From Phaeosaccion multiseriatum (taxonomy: Eukaryota > Ochrophyta, other classes): a stretch of DNA of 64,000 bases. The stretch spans positions 5,146,001 to 5,210,000 of the forward strand of contig OZ218952.1 of assembly GCA_965112735.1 (NCBI GenBank). The letters are read 5' to 3'. Positions 43,740 through 56,622 of this stretch are shown piece by piece. Every line of letters begins with the position of its first letter. Within the stretch, counting starts at the first letter, position 1. The translations under genes and the position numbers were made by a program. The notes under the pieces are model-generated. The model was not told the origin of the DNA. It ran no database searches and saw only the letters and a program-made list of their open reading frames with translations.

Positions 43740-44251
43740 TTGCTTAGTTAGGTGGGAAGGGAGGGGTAGGAGAGTGGATGGTAGCTGGGTGCTGCTGCTG
43801 GCTGGGCCTGGAGCACGAGAGAGATCGACGCGCCTTGTGAAGGGCCTTGTGGAGGGGAGGTGGCATGCGCATAGGAGCTCAGAGGGAAGCAAGGCTTGAG
43901 GGGGTTTCTTCGATTCGGAAGACAGTAGCTAGGGTTCTGCTGCTGATGGAGCTGTGTAGAAGAGGGGCTCCGGGCCTTGCTTGGTTGCCCTTCTTGGGGG
44001 ATGTTTCTTTAGTTTGCTTGGGGAGCTTAGTAGTGCTAGCGATGGGAAAGGGGGGTGTAGCTTATGTTATGTTAGTTTAGTTGGGAGGGGGTCGGAGGGA
44101 TTTATTGACTTATAGGGAATCACCCAAGAAACAAGCCGCTCCTCTCGGGCACTCTGTAGTTGGAGGTTTAGCTTCATTAGGAGGGGGGGGGGCATTTTAA
44201 AAGGGTAGTACGTACAGTAATCAAATTGGAGAAAAGAAAAAGAAATCAGTA
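43740..44251. other. 3' flank of the secreted-protein gene
   Basis: No gene seen. It becomes AT-richer to the right and ends at the TA dinucleotide flanking the foldback cluster. Confidence 0.5.
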
Positions 44252-45847
44252 CTGTGATTTCGCGGATGAGTGGCACTTTTTACGCCCAATTACGCCCCAT
44301 TAATTTTTTTTTACGCCAAATGACGACTTTTTTTACGACGTTTGACGACGTTTGACGACGCTTTAGCCCCTTATTTGACGCCCTTTTACGCCCTTTTACG
44401 CCCTTTTACGCTCTTTGACGCTTCGCCTTAATTTCGTCTAAAAAAAATCACGTGTAAAAAAATCACGGAAGAGGGCGTAAAAGGCCGTAAAAGGGCGTAA
44501 AAGGGCGTAAAAGGGCGTAAAAGGGCGTAAGAGGGCGTCAAATAGGGGGCTAAAGCGTCGTCAAACGTCGTCAAACGTCGTCAAAAAAGTCGTCATTTGG
44601 CGTAAAAAAAAATTACTGTGATTTCGCGGTTGAGTGGCACTTTTTACGCCCAATTACACCCCATTAATTTTTTTTTACGCCAAATGACGACTTGTTTTAC
44701 GACGTTTGACGACGTTTTACGACGCTTTAGCCCCCTATTTGACGCCCTTTTACGCCCTTTTACGCCCTTTTACGCTCTTTGACGCCCTTTTATCTTAATT
44801 CGCCTTCAATTCGTCTAAAAAAAATCACGTAAAAAAAAATCACGGAAGAGGGCGTAAAAGGGCGTAAAAGGGCGTAAAAGGGCGTAAAAGGGCGTCAAAT
44901 AGGGGGCTAAAGCGTCGTCAAACGTCGTCAAACGTCGTCAAAAAAGTCGTCATTTGGCGTAAAAAAAAATTAATGGGGCGTAATTGGGCGTAAAAAGTGC
45001 CACTCAACCGCGAAATCACAGGTACTACCTATATATTAAATATTAAATAAATTAATAATATATATTTATTAATATATATAATATAATTTAAAAATTTATA
45101 TATAACCGCGAAATCACAGGTACTACCTATATATTAAATATTAAATAAATTAATAATATAAATTTTTAAATTATATTATATAATATAATATAATTTAAAA
45201 ATTTATATTATTAATTTATTTAATATTTAATATATAGGTAGTACCTGTGATTTCGCGGTTGAGTGGCACTTTTTACGCCCAATTACGCCCCATTAATTTT
45301 TATATATATATATTAATAAATATATATTATTAATTTATTTAATATTTAATATATAGGTAGTACCTGTGATTTCGCGGTTGAGTGGCACTTTTTACGCCCA
45401 ATTACGCCCCATTAATTTTTTTTTACGCCAAATGACGACTTTTTTGACGACGTTTGACGACGTTTGACGACGCTTTAGCCCCCTATTTTACGCCCTTTTA
45501 CGCCCTTTTACGCCCTTTTACGGCCTTTTACGCCCTTTTACGGCCTTTTACGCCCTCTTCCGTGATTTTTTTATACGTGATTTTTTTTAGACGAAATTAA
45601 GGCGAATTAAGATAAACGGGCGTCAAAGAGCGTAAAAGGGTGTAAAAGGGCGTAAAAGGGCGTCAAATAGGGGGCTAAAGCGTCGTCAAACGTCGTCAAA
45701 CGTCGTCAAAAAAGTCGTCATTTGGCGTAAAACAAAATTAACGGGGCGTAATTGAGCGTAAAAAGTGCCACTCAACCGCGAAATCACAGTAATGGGGCGT
45801 AAATGGGCGTAAAAAGTAAAAAGTGCCACTCAACCGCGAAATCACAG
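44252..45847. mobile_element. Composite foldback/MITE cluster with CTGTGATTTCGCGG termini
   Basis: The termini are CTGTGATTTCGCGG (44252) and its exact complement CCGCGAAATCACAG (to 45847), each flanked by TA, which suggests a TA target-site duplication. The motif occurs four times forward (44252, 44616, 45245, 45364) and four times inverted (45008, 45106, 45776, 45834), so at least three units are nested. Arms consist of TTTTACGCCC and TTTGACGACG tandem units, facing their complements to form hairpins of about 360-480 bp. Between 45022 and 45363 lie AT-only palindromes bounded by GTACTACCTATATATT and its complement. No transposase is encoded. Class II MITE or foldback element is the best label. 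Confidence 0.85.
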
Positions 45848-45849
45848 TA

Positions 45850-46038
45850 GGTGCACGTGTTGGTTTCACACAAACCATTTGTTGGCGACTTTTTTGGGGC
45901 CCTTCCTGGCGACGAGAGCGAGAGCGATCTTCCCTTCTCCCCCCTCTCGCTCCCCTCCTTCCTTGCTGATTCTCGCCTCCCTCCTCCATCCTTCATGCTT
46001 TTTTCTACTCCCTGCTCCTCCTGCTGGTCACGCAGAAG
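45850..46038. other. Upstream region or intron end of the JmjC gene
   Basis: The last 80 nt (TTCATGCTTTTTTCTACTCC then CACGCAG) look like a 3' splice site, so an upstream exon of the next gene may lie beyond the foldback cluster. None was identified. Confidence 0.4.
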
Positions 46039-47393
46039 ATGCCCACTGGCAAACGGAAAAGGGAGGAGGGATTGGATTCATTGGGTTCAGGAGAAGGCAA
46101 GGACCTGCAAGGAGGCGAGAACCACTATCGTGGGTACGTGATTCCCCCAGATGATGAGCACGGCTTAGGTACTGCCGTTGACATGGAGTCCCTAACGCCC
46201 GAGGTGTTCTATGGAGAGTATGTGGCGAAGCGGCGGCCTGTGCTCCTTGACGGGCACCTCAGAGAAGCAGCGTGGAAGGCAGGGCGGTGGACGAATGACT
46301 ACATGAAAGACAAGGTGTGTGGTAGAGATGGGACGAAGAGGCGATAGAGAGTCCTCCTCCTCCTCCTCCTCCTCCTCCTCCTCCTCCTCCTCCTCCTCCT
46401 CCTCCTCCTCCTCCTCCTCCTCCTCTCCTCCTCTCATCCGCTGCTGCTGCTGCTTCTCCCCTTCCGCGTTGAGCTGCTGGTCCCTTCCCTCGTCGATCCT
46501 TCGTCCAACCTCTCTCGTCGTCCTGGGGCTGCATCTCGTCTCCTGCGCAATCTATTGCCCTCCCATAGGTGGGCGAAGCAAAGGTCCGAGTGGAGTATCG
46601 CGACAGCCCAACGGAACCATTCGGGCAGGGAAAGGAGAAGGTCATGACCATGGGTCGATTTCTCGATGCCATGGAGGCGGGCAACGACCTCTTGTACCTC
46701 ACAACTCAGGTGAGTGAGTGTAGGACTCAAGAATGCTATCAGCAGTCCGATACACATGCATCGGAGTGGGCGGGTGGGTGGTTGGGTGGGTGAATGAGTC
46801 ATTGAGTGAGTGAGTGAGTAAGTAAGTGTGTGAGTGAGTGAGTGTGTGAGTGACTGAGTGAGTGACTGAGTGACTGAGTGTGTGAGTGAGTAAGTGAGTG
46901 AATGAGTGAGTGAGTGAGTGAGTGAGTGAGTGAGTGAGTGAGTGAGTGAGTGAGTGAGTGAGTGAGTGTGTGAGTGAGTAAGTGAGAGTGAGTGACCGAG
47001 TGACCGAGCCGCGTCGGAAGGGGGCCAGCAGGAGCGACTGAAGGGAGGTCACACACGCACACCAACGCGCTCTGTGTGACGCCCATTGTGATGCTCACCA
47101 ACCCCAACCCTTTGTCCCGCCCCCCCCCCTCAAAGGACTTGTCCTGTGACGTACTCGGCCGTCCCTCCATCCTCAGCTCTCCCGTGGCAGAGCTCATGGA
47201 TGACTTTCCCCTCCGCCCCTCGCTGCTGGGCGGCCTGGTGCCTCAAAACATCAACCTCTGGATGGGCGTGAACAAGGGAGGCGTGGGCGGGGCCTCCACT
47301 TCCGGCCTTCACCACGACCACCACGACAACCTCTACGTCCTGCTGAGGGGGAGGAAGCGCTTCAGGTGAGAGGGCTTGGCTTCGCTTCGCGCG

Positions 47394-47429
<36 letters not shown>

Positions 47430-48677
47430 TGTTGCTGCTGCTGCTGCTGCTGTTGCTGCTGTCGGCGTAACAGAGGAAGGCCTTTGGCGACCGACCCAAG
47501 GAAGGTGCATGGTGCGCTGGTCATGTCCCCTTGGGGTGGTGCTTCCTTCTTCATTAGCGTTCGCTACTTCAAATTGATGGCATCGATCGATCGCAATCAC
47601 TGCATCTTGCAGGAAGAGGCATGAGAAGGAACAGGGGACGATGAGCAGGAGAAGGAGAAGGAGAGAGATCTGGGAGTCGTCTCCACGTCCACCTACCCAC
47701 GCATCCATGCATGCATCCATCCACTGCCATCCTCTCCTCTCCTCCCCAAACAGAATCTACAGTCCCGCGGACGCTTTGAAGATGTACACCCGTGGCGACT
47801 TGGAGAGGGTACACTGCAATGGGCGCATCAACTACAGGGGCGAGCCCACAAGAGCGGACGGGGCCCACCTGTCCGCTGATCGCTGCGTCGCCGCTGCTAA
47901 GCTCAAGGACCAGGCGGAGAGAGAGGTGGATAAGTGCCAACAGACCCTGACGGAGGCCATGGACGCCATTGCCAGTGCGGGTGCCAGTGCGGCGGTATCA
48001 CCAACGGATGCTGCTGCTGCTGCTGCTGCTGGTGGTGGTCCTGCTAATGGTCCTGGTGCTGCTGTATCACCAACGACTGCTGCTGCATTGGACGAGAGGA
48101 GGCAGAAGGCAGCTCAGAGGCTGGAGGAGGCGGAGGAGAAGCTCGAGGAAGCTCTTGAGGCCGTTCTAGAGGCCGAGTGTGAGGGGGAGGAGGGGGGCGG
48201 ATTCGGGGGTGCGTACGGAGACGACGACGACGACGATGATGATGAGGAGGAGGAGAGGGAGGAGGAGGAGGAGGAGGAGGAGGAGGAGGAGGAGGAGGAG
48301 GAGGAGGAGGAGGAGGAAGGGGAGAACGGCGGGATCGAGGGTAGGCTAGGAGGGGGGGGAGGAGTGGGGGAAGGCGCAGCGGCGAGGCCGGCGGGAGAGG
48401 GACATTCAGTGGACGTCACCCCGCAAACCAAAGCCCTCCCAGACAATTTCAGCCGCGTTGTGGGTGCGAGCGTGCGTGCAGATCGAGCGGATGCGAGTTA
48501 TCGGGCTGTACGCGGTGGTGGTGGTGGGGACACGCGTGATGAAAGTGACACGCAGGAGGGGCAGGAGGCGCACGAGGGGAAGGCTCGCAAGAAGGCGAGA
48601 GGAGACGGGGGGGAGAGCAGCGGGGGCAGCAGCGGTGCCGAGCCAGCACCCGATTCAGGAGGAGGCACCACCACCAC

Positions 48678-48716
<39 letters not shown>

Positions 48717-49826
48717 CGGCGGCAGTGGTGGTGGTGGTGGGAGGACGCCTTCCGAGGCCGAGATAGCGGAGCAGTTTCCACTCTTCGCAACGGCCACGGG
48801 AGCGACGATAGAGGTGCGGGCAGGGCAGATGCTTTACTTGCCTGCAGGCTTCTTTCACGAGGTGAGGAGGGGGGGCTTCCGTTACTTGGCTTTGCTCAGC
48901 GTTTTGCTTTCACCACCGGGATGGGGGGGTGGGGGCTTTTGTGATTTTGGTCAATTCCTGCTGCTTGCTGGCTTCGGCTCTCCGGTGTCGTGAAGGCTTC
49001 GTCTCCTTCCTCAGTCCAGGGCAGAGCCTTGAGTGCCTCTTTGTGTCGAGCGAGAAGAAGCAAAGGGAATGGGACTGTGAGAGGGAGAGGACCGAGAAGA
49101 AAGAGAGAGGGAGGGAGAGGAGGAGGCGGATGGAGGGAGAGAAGGGAAGGAGAGAGAGGGAGATAAAGAGGCAGATGGAGGGAGAGAAAGAAGGAGAGGG
49201 AGGGAGAGAAAGAGGCAGATGGAGGGTGAGAAAGGAAGGAGAGGGATTGGACGAAGCCGCCCCTCCCCAAGCAAACCCCTTCTTCCCTCTGATTCTGTCC
49301 GGGCCACCTCGCCCCCAACCCTTCCTCCCTCTCACCCCTCTTCCCGCAGGTAACCTCCATTGCTGACTCCGACGGCGGTGGGCATATGGCGCTGAACTAC
49401 TGGACACACCCGCCCGATGCCTCCACTGCGGCTGAGGGCCACGGACCACCTTCGTCACCTTCTACTTCTCCTCCTCCTCCTCCTCCTCCTCCTTCCACCT
49501 CTTCTTCTCCTCTCCCCCCGCCTCCTTCTACTACTTGTCCTCCTCGTCCTCCTCCCTCTTCGTCTTCTCCTTCTTCTTCTTGCTGTCCACACTCCACCTT
49601 TGCGCACCCCTACGTGAGCTCCTTCTGGGAGGACGACTGGGCGGATAGAGTGAGGGACGGAGCCTTCGCCCTCTCCAGCAGCGCAGAGTCCGGGGGGGGA
49701 GGGGAAGGGGAAGGAGGAACAGGGCAGGAGGAAGAGGAGGAGGAGGGGCGAGAGACGCCGACTGGCAGCGGAAGGTCATTGAAGAGTACTCGCGGGATGA
49801 ATTGCGGCAATGCAATACATGCATGA
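46039..49826 (+). CDS. JmjC/cupin-8 Fe(II) 2-oxoglutarate oxygenase, JMJD7-like
   Basis: Five exons: 46039-46314, 46569-46709, 47136-47365, 47754-48861, 49350-49826, giving 743 residues. The jelly-roll core shows the iron-binding HxD in SGLHHDHHDNLYVLLRGRKR (His198, Asp200). The distal histidine is in MLYLPAGFFHE (His584), followed by HMALNYWTHPP. This arrangement resembles small JmjC hydroxylases such as JMJD7 or FIH, which hydroxylate proteins; the substrate here is unknown. An insert of about 310 residues separates the metal ligands. It is helical, then poly-Asp/Glu, Gly-rich and Ser-rich, and at DNA level a GGA repeat. The C-terminal tail is Pro/Ser-rich. Introns carry TCC, GAGT and CTG repeats. 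An acceptor-like CACGCAG just before the ATG leaves open an upstream exon. Confidence 0.82.
46343..46432 (+). repeat. TCC microsatellite in JmjC intron 1
   Basis: About 27 TCC triplets. Same unit as the giant array, in the same sense orientation. Confidence 0.95.
46787..47005 (+). repeat. GAGT tetranucleotide repeat in JmjC intron 2
   Basis: GAGT/GTGA units with minor variants, in the 5' half of the intron. Confidence 0.95.
47393..47462 (+). repeat. CTG trinucleotide repeat in JmjC intron 3
   Basis: About 23 CTG/TTG triplets, soon after the donor at 47366. Confidence 0.95.
48245..48318 (+). repeat. Coding GGA/GAG repeat (poly-Glu)
   Basis: About 24 GAG triplets within exon 4 of the JmjC gene encode the acidic tract. 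Confidence 0.95.
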
Positions 49827-49947
49827 TTCCTAAGCACAGCAAGATTAGCAGAGATATTGCTTATTGACAAGTCCTGAATAGGAATCACTGAAAGGGAAGG
49901 AAACTTTATTGACTTAATAGGAATCACCTAAGAAACTGAAAGTGTGA

Positions 49948-50013
<66 letters not shown>

Positions 50014-50177
50014 GTGTCGCTGTGTCTCCGGGGCCCTCGAGGGGCCGGTTACTGAAAGGGAAGGACGAGGCGAGAAAACCAGCTGTGATTTTGACTACCA
50101 ACTCGTAGCTTCGGTCCTGCCCAACAATTTCCTGGACAATTCCACACAATAGGTTGTTACATAGCGCGCGGGGGGAC
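49827..50177. other. Intergenic region with TG microsatellite
   Basis: It separates the JmjC stop from the helicase ATG. A pure TG tract occupies 49949-50011. The motif TTATTGACTTAATAGGAATCACC near 49908 resembles TTATTGACTTATAGGGAATCACC at 44102, a shared short dispersed sequence. Confidence 0.6.
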
Positions 50178-53100
50178 ATGAAGAGAAGCCGGAGAGTTGA
50201 GGCACTTCCTCCTCGTCTCTCACTCTTCCTTGACAGTAGCCTGGGCCAGGCCAGCTTTGATCTCGAACAGGAACAGCTCTCCCGGCTCCGGTACGTGAAA
50301 GAAGCTCCCACTGTCACGCGATTGAGAAATCAATGCGATTATCTTGGCTCTGACATGCTGGCTTGCCTAGCCCACCGCCGTCCCTCCGCTCACTTCCTCT
50401 TCCGTCACCCGTGGCTCTCTGCGCTGCTACTACTCCTCTCCCACATTGCTTGTTCTTCCCTGTGCTTCATCCCGTTTTGGCCCTCCTAAGATGGCTGCAA
50501 GAAAAGGATGAAAAGGATGAAGGAGAGGGTCGAAAGCTCGGGCTGTGGGGATGGGAGGCCTTTCTATCTGCGGGCACGCCAAGCGCTTCTGCCGTGGCGC
50601 GAGGAGCCAAGCCAGCCGCAGTCCCGATCCGAGCGAAGCTCAAAGAGTTTATCAAGCTGGCGGGGAAGATCGCCGCCCAGGGGGGCGCAGACAGCCCATT
50701 CCCAGAGGCGGACAAGGCTTTGTTTGAGGGCATGACGGCGAGCAGGAAGGGCCAGGCTGCTCAGGCTTCTCCTGCTGCTGGTGGTGCGTCGTCTTTCTCG
50801 GGAGGGGGCTTCAGGAAACAGATTGAGTCCAGCATCGGCAAGGTGGATGACGACTTGTGGAAGAAGACGAGGTCGCTGGCCCTGGAGCTGAAGGAGTGGA
50901 GGGACGGCAAAGCGGGCGATGGCGACAGTAGTATGTCTCAACAACGTAGAGGAGGGGGGGGAGGAGGCTATGCAGTAGACGCTACCGAGTGGGGTGCGGC
51001 GCTGTGGCCTTGGAGAGGGGAAAGCAGCGGCGGTAAGCAGCAGCAGCAGGAGCAAGAGGAGGAGATAGGGAAGGGGCTGAGTGCCCTAGAGAAGACCCTG
51101 CTTCGGGAAGAGTCGGGCGGCGAGGATGACGGGGGAGGGATGGAGGACGATGGGAAGGAGCGTGTGGAGCCGAGCTATTCGCCTGGAGCGGCCTCTGTCG
51201 TGCCGCCTCCCCCGGCAGGGGTAGTGGAAGCAGCAGCAGCAGCAGCAGCAGCAGGAGGAGGAGGAGGAGGGGGGGGGTGGGGCCCGAAGCAGCACGACGC
51301 GGCCTGGCTCTACACTAGGTGTTACCAGCAGACAGCACAGGGTGGGGGCGGCACAGCTATGCTGGGCATGCCCCCTCTGGAGCTTGCCCGCTCCGTCTTC
51401 GCCATCTTGAAGGGTGGAGGGCGTGGGAGTGCGGGTGCGGGGAGGGACCTGGAGCGTGTCCAGAGCGGTCTGTTCGACTTGCTGGGAGAGGGCGGGCTGG
51501 AGATGATGATGGAGGTGATGGAGCATGCTTCGGAGCTCGCAGACAAGGTGAGTCACAATCCAATCCTTGGCTATTGACCCAGTTTAGCTCAGCTTGGCTC
51601 AGTTCATTTGAGGGTTGGAACTCTCGGTTTCGATCCCAGGACCGTCCCATGCTTCTGCGCCGCTGATACGTGATATCGTCTATGTTGAACTGCAACTCTA
51701 AAAACTGAAATCTCAAACTGCAACTGATCAACAAGGTGAGCGAGTCGGAGCTGCAGTCCGTGGCCACGGCACATGGCAAAGCTCTTAGCAGCGCCATGGC
51801 CCTGGAGCAGCAGCAGGCGGAGCGCCACATGCAGGAGTTGGGGGTGGGCAACGCCAAGGGGGGACCCAATAGCAGGAGGGCACCGAGCGGGCCGAGCATC
51901 TCTTCGCAGGTGACGGTTACGTCCCAGCAAGAGAAGCTGGCGGAGAAGGCGCGCAAGAGGGATGCCAGAAAGGCCGGTATGTCAACGAAGTGGAGGGAGG
52001 AGGGAGGGGGGGGGGGGGGTGGCGGCAGGGCGGAATCTGAGAAGGGAATGGGAATGGTCTCGGGAGAAGGAAGACTCGCGGAACGGAACGCGTTTTTACT
52101 CAACGAGCTCTTCTTCCTTTTTGTTTTGCTTCTTTCTTTGGTTCTTTTAACCCCTTTCTCTCTCTCTCCCTCCTCTTTCTCTCTCTCTATCCCACCCCTT
52201 TCTCTCTCTCTCCCCCCCCCTCTGCTGCCCATTACGGTAGGACGAAGAGCGGCTCGAGGAGAAGACCCCAACGGGCCCGACCCTGGGGGGCCTGACTGGT
52301 TGGCGACGCTCGGCCTGGGGGATGACTACCTCGCGCAGGAGAGGGCCCTGGGGCTGCAGAAGGCCGGGCTAGGGGACGGGTCACAGTTCGCGGACCTTGC
52401 CATGGCTGACCACCTTGCAAACCTCGCTCCGGAGGGCACCAAAGAGTTCCACGCAGATAGAGGGGGGCTGCCGGCAGGTGCGTGCGTGCGTGCGTGCGTG
52501 CGTGCGTGGTAAGATTGGGGGGTTGGGCAGAGGCGGAGAGGACAGGGGTCCACAGAGGGGGACAAGGACGGGGGCAGACAGACAGGCAGGCAGATAGTCA
52601 GGCAGGAAGGCAGGCAGGTAGACAGGCGGGCAAGCAGGCAGGCAGGCAGACAGGAATGAGAGGGCTGTTGTGTGTGTGTGTATGTGTGTGTGTGCGAGGC
52701 GGTGGAGAAACGCGCCGGGGGCTGTATCAGGAGCGGAGCAAAGGAGCCGACTGCCTGCCACATCCAGTGGTGTTGGCCAGGCTCAAAGGAGCCGACTGCC
52801 TACCATATCCAACTGCCTGCCATATCCAGTGGCGTTGGCCAGGCTCGGAAGCGCACCGACGCTACTCATCAGGCATGCGACCTCTCTTGACCAAAGGGGG
52901 AAGCAAATCGAATCAGTTCCAATTGAATCCCAAGCTTACCCTACCCCATTTAACCCCCCCCACACCCCACCCCTCCTACCTCTGCCATGCGCCCTGCCCG
53001 CTCCCTGCAGACGCCGTCAAGACCATCGTGTCAGGGCAGTACGAAGAGGTGCATATTCCTGCCAAGCTCAAGAGCGACAAGCTGGGGGAGGCGGCCCACA

Positions 53101-54743
53101 GAGTCAAAGTCACGGACTTACCGGGCTGGGCTCAGGTATGTATGTACTGGGTGTAACGGATGTAACGGGTGTCAGGAGGGCGGGGTGAGGAGGATGGGGG
53201 TGGGGAGGGTCATGTCAGGAGGGTGGGGTAAGGTGTGTGGCCTCTCTCTGTCTCTCTCTCTGCTGCTCTCACTTACTTGATCTCCTTCTCTCCTTGGATA
53301 TGACCAATTGCTTTGCTTGCACGCCCCCCCCCTTCCCGCCGACTCACAGTTGGCGTTCGCAGGCACCACAACCCTCAACCCAATGCAGAGCGAGGTTTAC
53401 CCCGTGGCCTTCGAAAGTTCCGAGAATCTTCTCATCTGCGCCCCCACCGGCGCCGGCAAGACCAACATCGCCATGCTCGCCATGCTGCAGGTAGGGGCGG
53501 TGAGCCACGCACGCACTCACTCACTCGCGCACAAACGCACGCACGCACGCACGCACGGACTCACGCACGCACTCACTCACTCACTCAATCACTCACGCAC
53601 TCACTCACGCACTCATTCACCAGGTGTTTGCTCGTTTACTCACTCACTTACTCCCTCCCTCCCCCCTTCTCCCCCCGACCCCCCCATCCCACCCTCCCTT
53701 CTTTCACGTTGAACCCATCTATCTACGCGCCGTCTCCGCCCCATTAACTGCCATCCCCCCCTCTTCTCAGCTGGTGCGCCACCACTTGAACAGCCGCGGA
53801 ATGATGCGCGACAGCAACCTCAAGGCCATCTACGTGGCCCCCATGAAGGTGATCCCACATGACACGCCTGACCCGTCTGTGCGCCTCCCCATGTGCCTAG
53901 CCCGTTGGCTGCCATCCCTTCGCAGTCGCTCCCTCTCTTGGCGCCCGTGTTCTCGCCGGAGGTCTCGCACGCACACTCACACGCACACGCACAGCTCGAG
54001 CCCTCGCCCCCCTGGGCTCAATCAAGCCTCTCTCATATCATGAGTGTCGATAGTGACACACTCAAATTACGTAATGCTTAGTTTGACTCCCATATGTCAA
54101 TGTATCGTCCTACCCCCCCCAGGCCCTCGCGCAGGAGGTGGTGTCAAAGTTCAGCGCTCGGCTCAAGCCGCTGGGCCTTGTCGTGAGGGAGTGCACCGGC
54201 GACATGCAGCTCACTCGCGCCGAGGTGGAGACTGCGCACCTCATCGTCACCACGCCGGAGAAGTGGGACGTCATCACGCGGAAGGGCGGGGACGGAACCC
54301 TCGTCACGCAGGTACGCTTTAGGCTTTCCTTACGGAAGGTGGGGGCGGGGGCGGGGGGTTACGTTTTCTACGTCTTACGTGTTTATTTTCTGTTTCAGTT
54401 TTGGTTGACCTTCTTCATTTTCTGCCGACGCACCCTCTCCTTCCGTTTCCGCTCCACGCCGCCCCCCCCCCGGGGCGCTCCCCTCCCCCATCCGCTGCCA
54501 TCCCCTCCCCCCACCTCCCCTCATCCCTTCCCTTCCTGCCCCCCATCCACCTCTCCACTGCCATCTCCGCCCCAGGTGGGCCTGGTGATGATCGACGAGG
54601 TGCACCTGCTTGCTGACGAGCGAGGGGCCGTTATCGAGAGTATCGTGGCCAGGATGCAGCGCCTCATGGAGGTAAGGCACGCTCCCACACACACATACAT
54701 ACATACATACATACATACCTACGTATATATATACATACATATA

Positions 54744-54777
<34 letters not shown>

Positions 54778-55260
54778 CATACATACATACATACATATAT
54801 ACATACATACATACATACATACATACATACATACATACATACTTCATACATACTTACTACCTACAAACACACTTACATGTCCTGCTCCTTCCGCTGCGCA
54901 AATTCTTTAACCTTGCCGCTTGAGTGTTCTGCTCCTCTATCGTACTCCTCTATCGTAGCTTCACTTTCTCCCTCCCTCCCTCCCTCCCTCCCTCCCTCCC
55001 TCCCTCCCTCCCTCCCTCCCTCCCTCCCTCCATTCCCCTCTCCCTCCCTCCTTCAATCAGGTGAGCCAGCGCCTGGTGCGGCTGGTTGGATTGAGCGCCA
55101 CCCTACCCAACTATCGAGACGTGGCCACATTTTTGCGTGTAGGGCCCAAAGGGCTGTTCCACTTCGGCCCCGAGCATCGACCAGTGCCCCTCGCGCAGAC
55201 GTTCATGGGAGTTACAGACAAGAACAGGAACAGGCAGAAGGACATGATGAACAGGTAGGC

Positions 55261-55296
<36 letters not shown>

Positions 55297-56581
55297 GCAC
55301 GGTAGGTACGGAGGATGGCACTCGATGCGGAGGCAGGAAGGCGAGCGGGAAAGGGGGTTGAGTCAGTAGCAGTAGCGGCGGCAGCAGCAGGGGGACAAGG
55401 AGGATTGGGCAGGGGAAGGGCAGGGGGCAGCGGCAGCGTAGGGTAGGATGGAAATGGCCCTTTGTCAGTTTCGCAAATGAGAGGCACTTTTCTGACCTTC
55501 TTCTCCTCCTCTTCGTCCTCTTCCTCCTCCTGCTCCTACTACCTGCTGCGGCTGCTCTTGTTTCTGTTCTCCTCCTTCCACCCCTCTCTCCTCCTCTTCC
55601 TCCTCTTCCTCTTCCTCCTCCTCCTCCTCCTCTTCCTGTTCCTCCTCCTCCTCCTACTCACCCCCCCGCCCCCTCCTCGCCCTCTTCCTCCTCCTCACTC
55701 CACTACCATCATCCCACTCCCCTCCCTTTTCTCCGTCAGAATCGCTTACAACAAGGCCCTGGAAGCCATCCGCCAGGGTAAGCAGGTCATGGTCTTTGTG
55801 CACGCTCGGAAGGAGACCGTTCGCACCGCTGAGGCAATCATAGACCTCGCCACACGGGACAACTCAATTGATGAGTTTAGTCCACTGGAAGGGGCGGACA
55901 AGGACGTGAAGAAGGCGGCGGGCGGAAGGAAGGACGGAGGAGGGAAGAAGGCAGTGGATGGCGGTAGCAGTCGTAGCCGAGAGTACGGTAAGCTGGCCGA
56001 GCAGGCAGCCAAGAGTCACAACGCGGAGCTGCGGGTGCTCTTTGGCAAAGGCTTTGGCTGCCATCACGCGGGCATGCTCAGGCCGGACAGGGGGCTCGCT
56101 GAGCGCGCCTTTGAGGCGGGGGCCATCAAGGTCAGTGAGGCATGGCAGTGGATGGCAGTGGATGGCAGTGGATGACCGTGGATGGCTGGGGCCATCATTG
56201 TCAGTGAGGCATATGGGCGGGGCTGCGCGAGGCTGGGGATGGCAGTAGATGGATGGAGCTGTGGGTGGCTGAATGTGACTGAGGCTATCCATCCATCCAT
56301 CCATCCGTCCATCCGCCTGTCCGTCTGTTGTCCGTCGCCCTGCGATACACCTTGGCGCCCTCACGATCGTGCATGAGTCGTATGTAGAGTTATGTTGGGT
56401 GTCCGTGGGCCTGTGCCTGTATCACTAAATGCTGTGCCTGTATTGCCATTTGCTGTGCCTGTCCCTGTCCCTTCCGGTGCTCGGTGTCAGGTGCTGTGCT
56501 GCACGGCGACGCTCGCCTGGGGTATCAATTTGCCGGCTCACACCGTTATCATCAAAGGCACGGAGATATACAACCCGGAGA

Positions 56582-56622
<41 letters not shown>

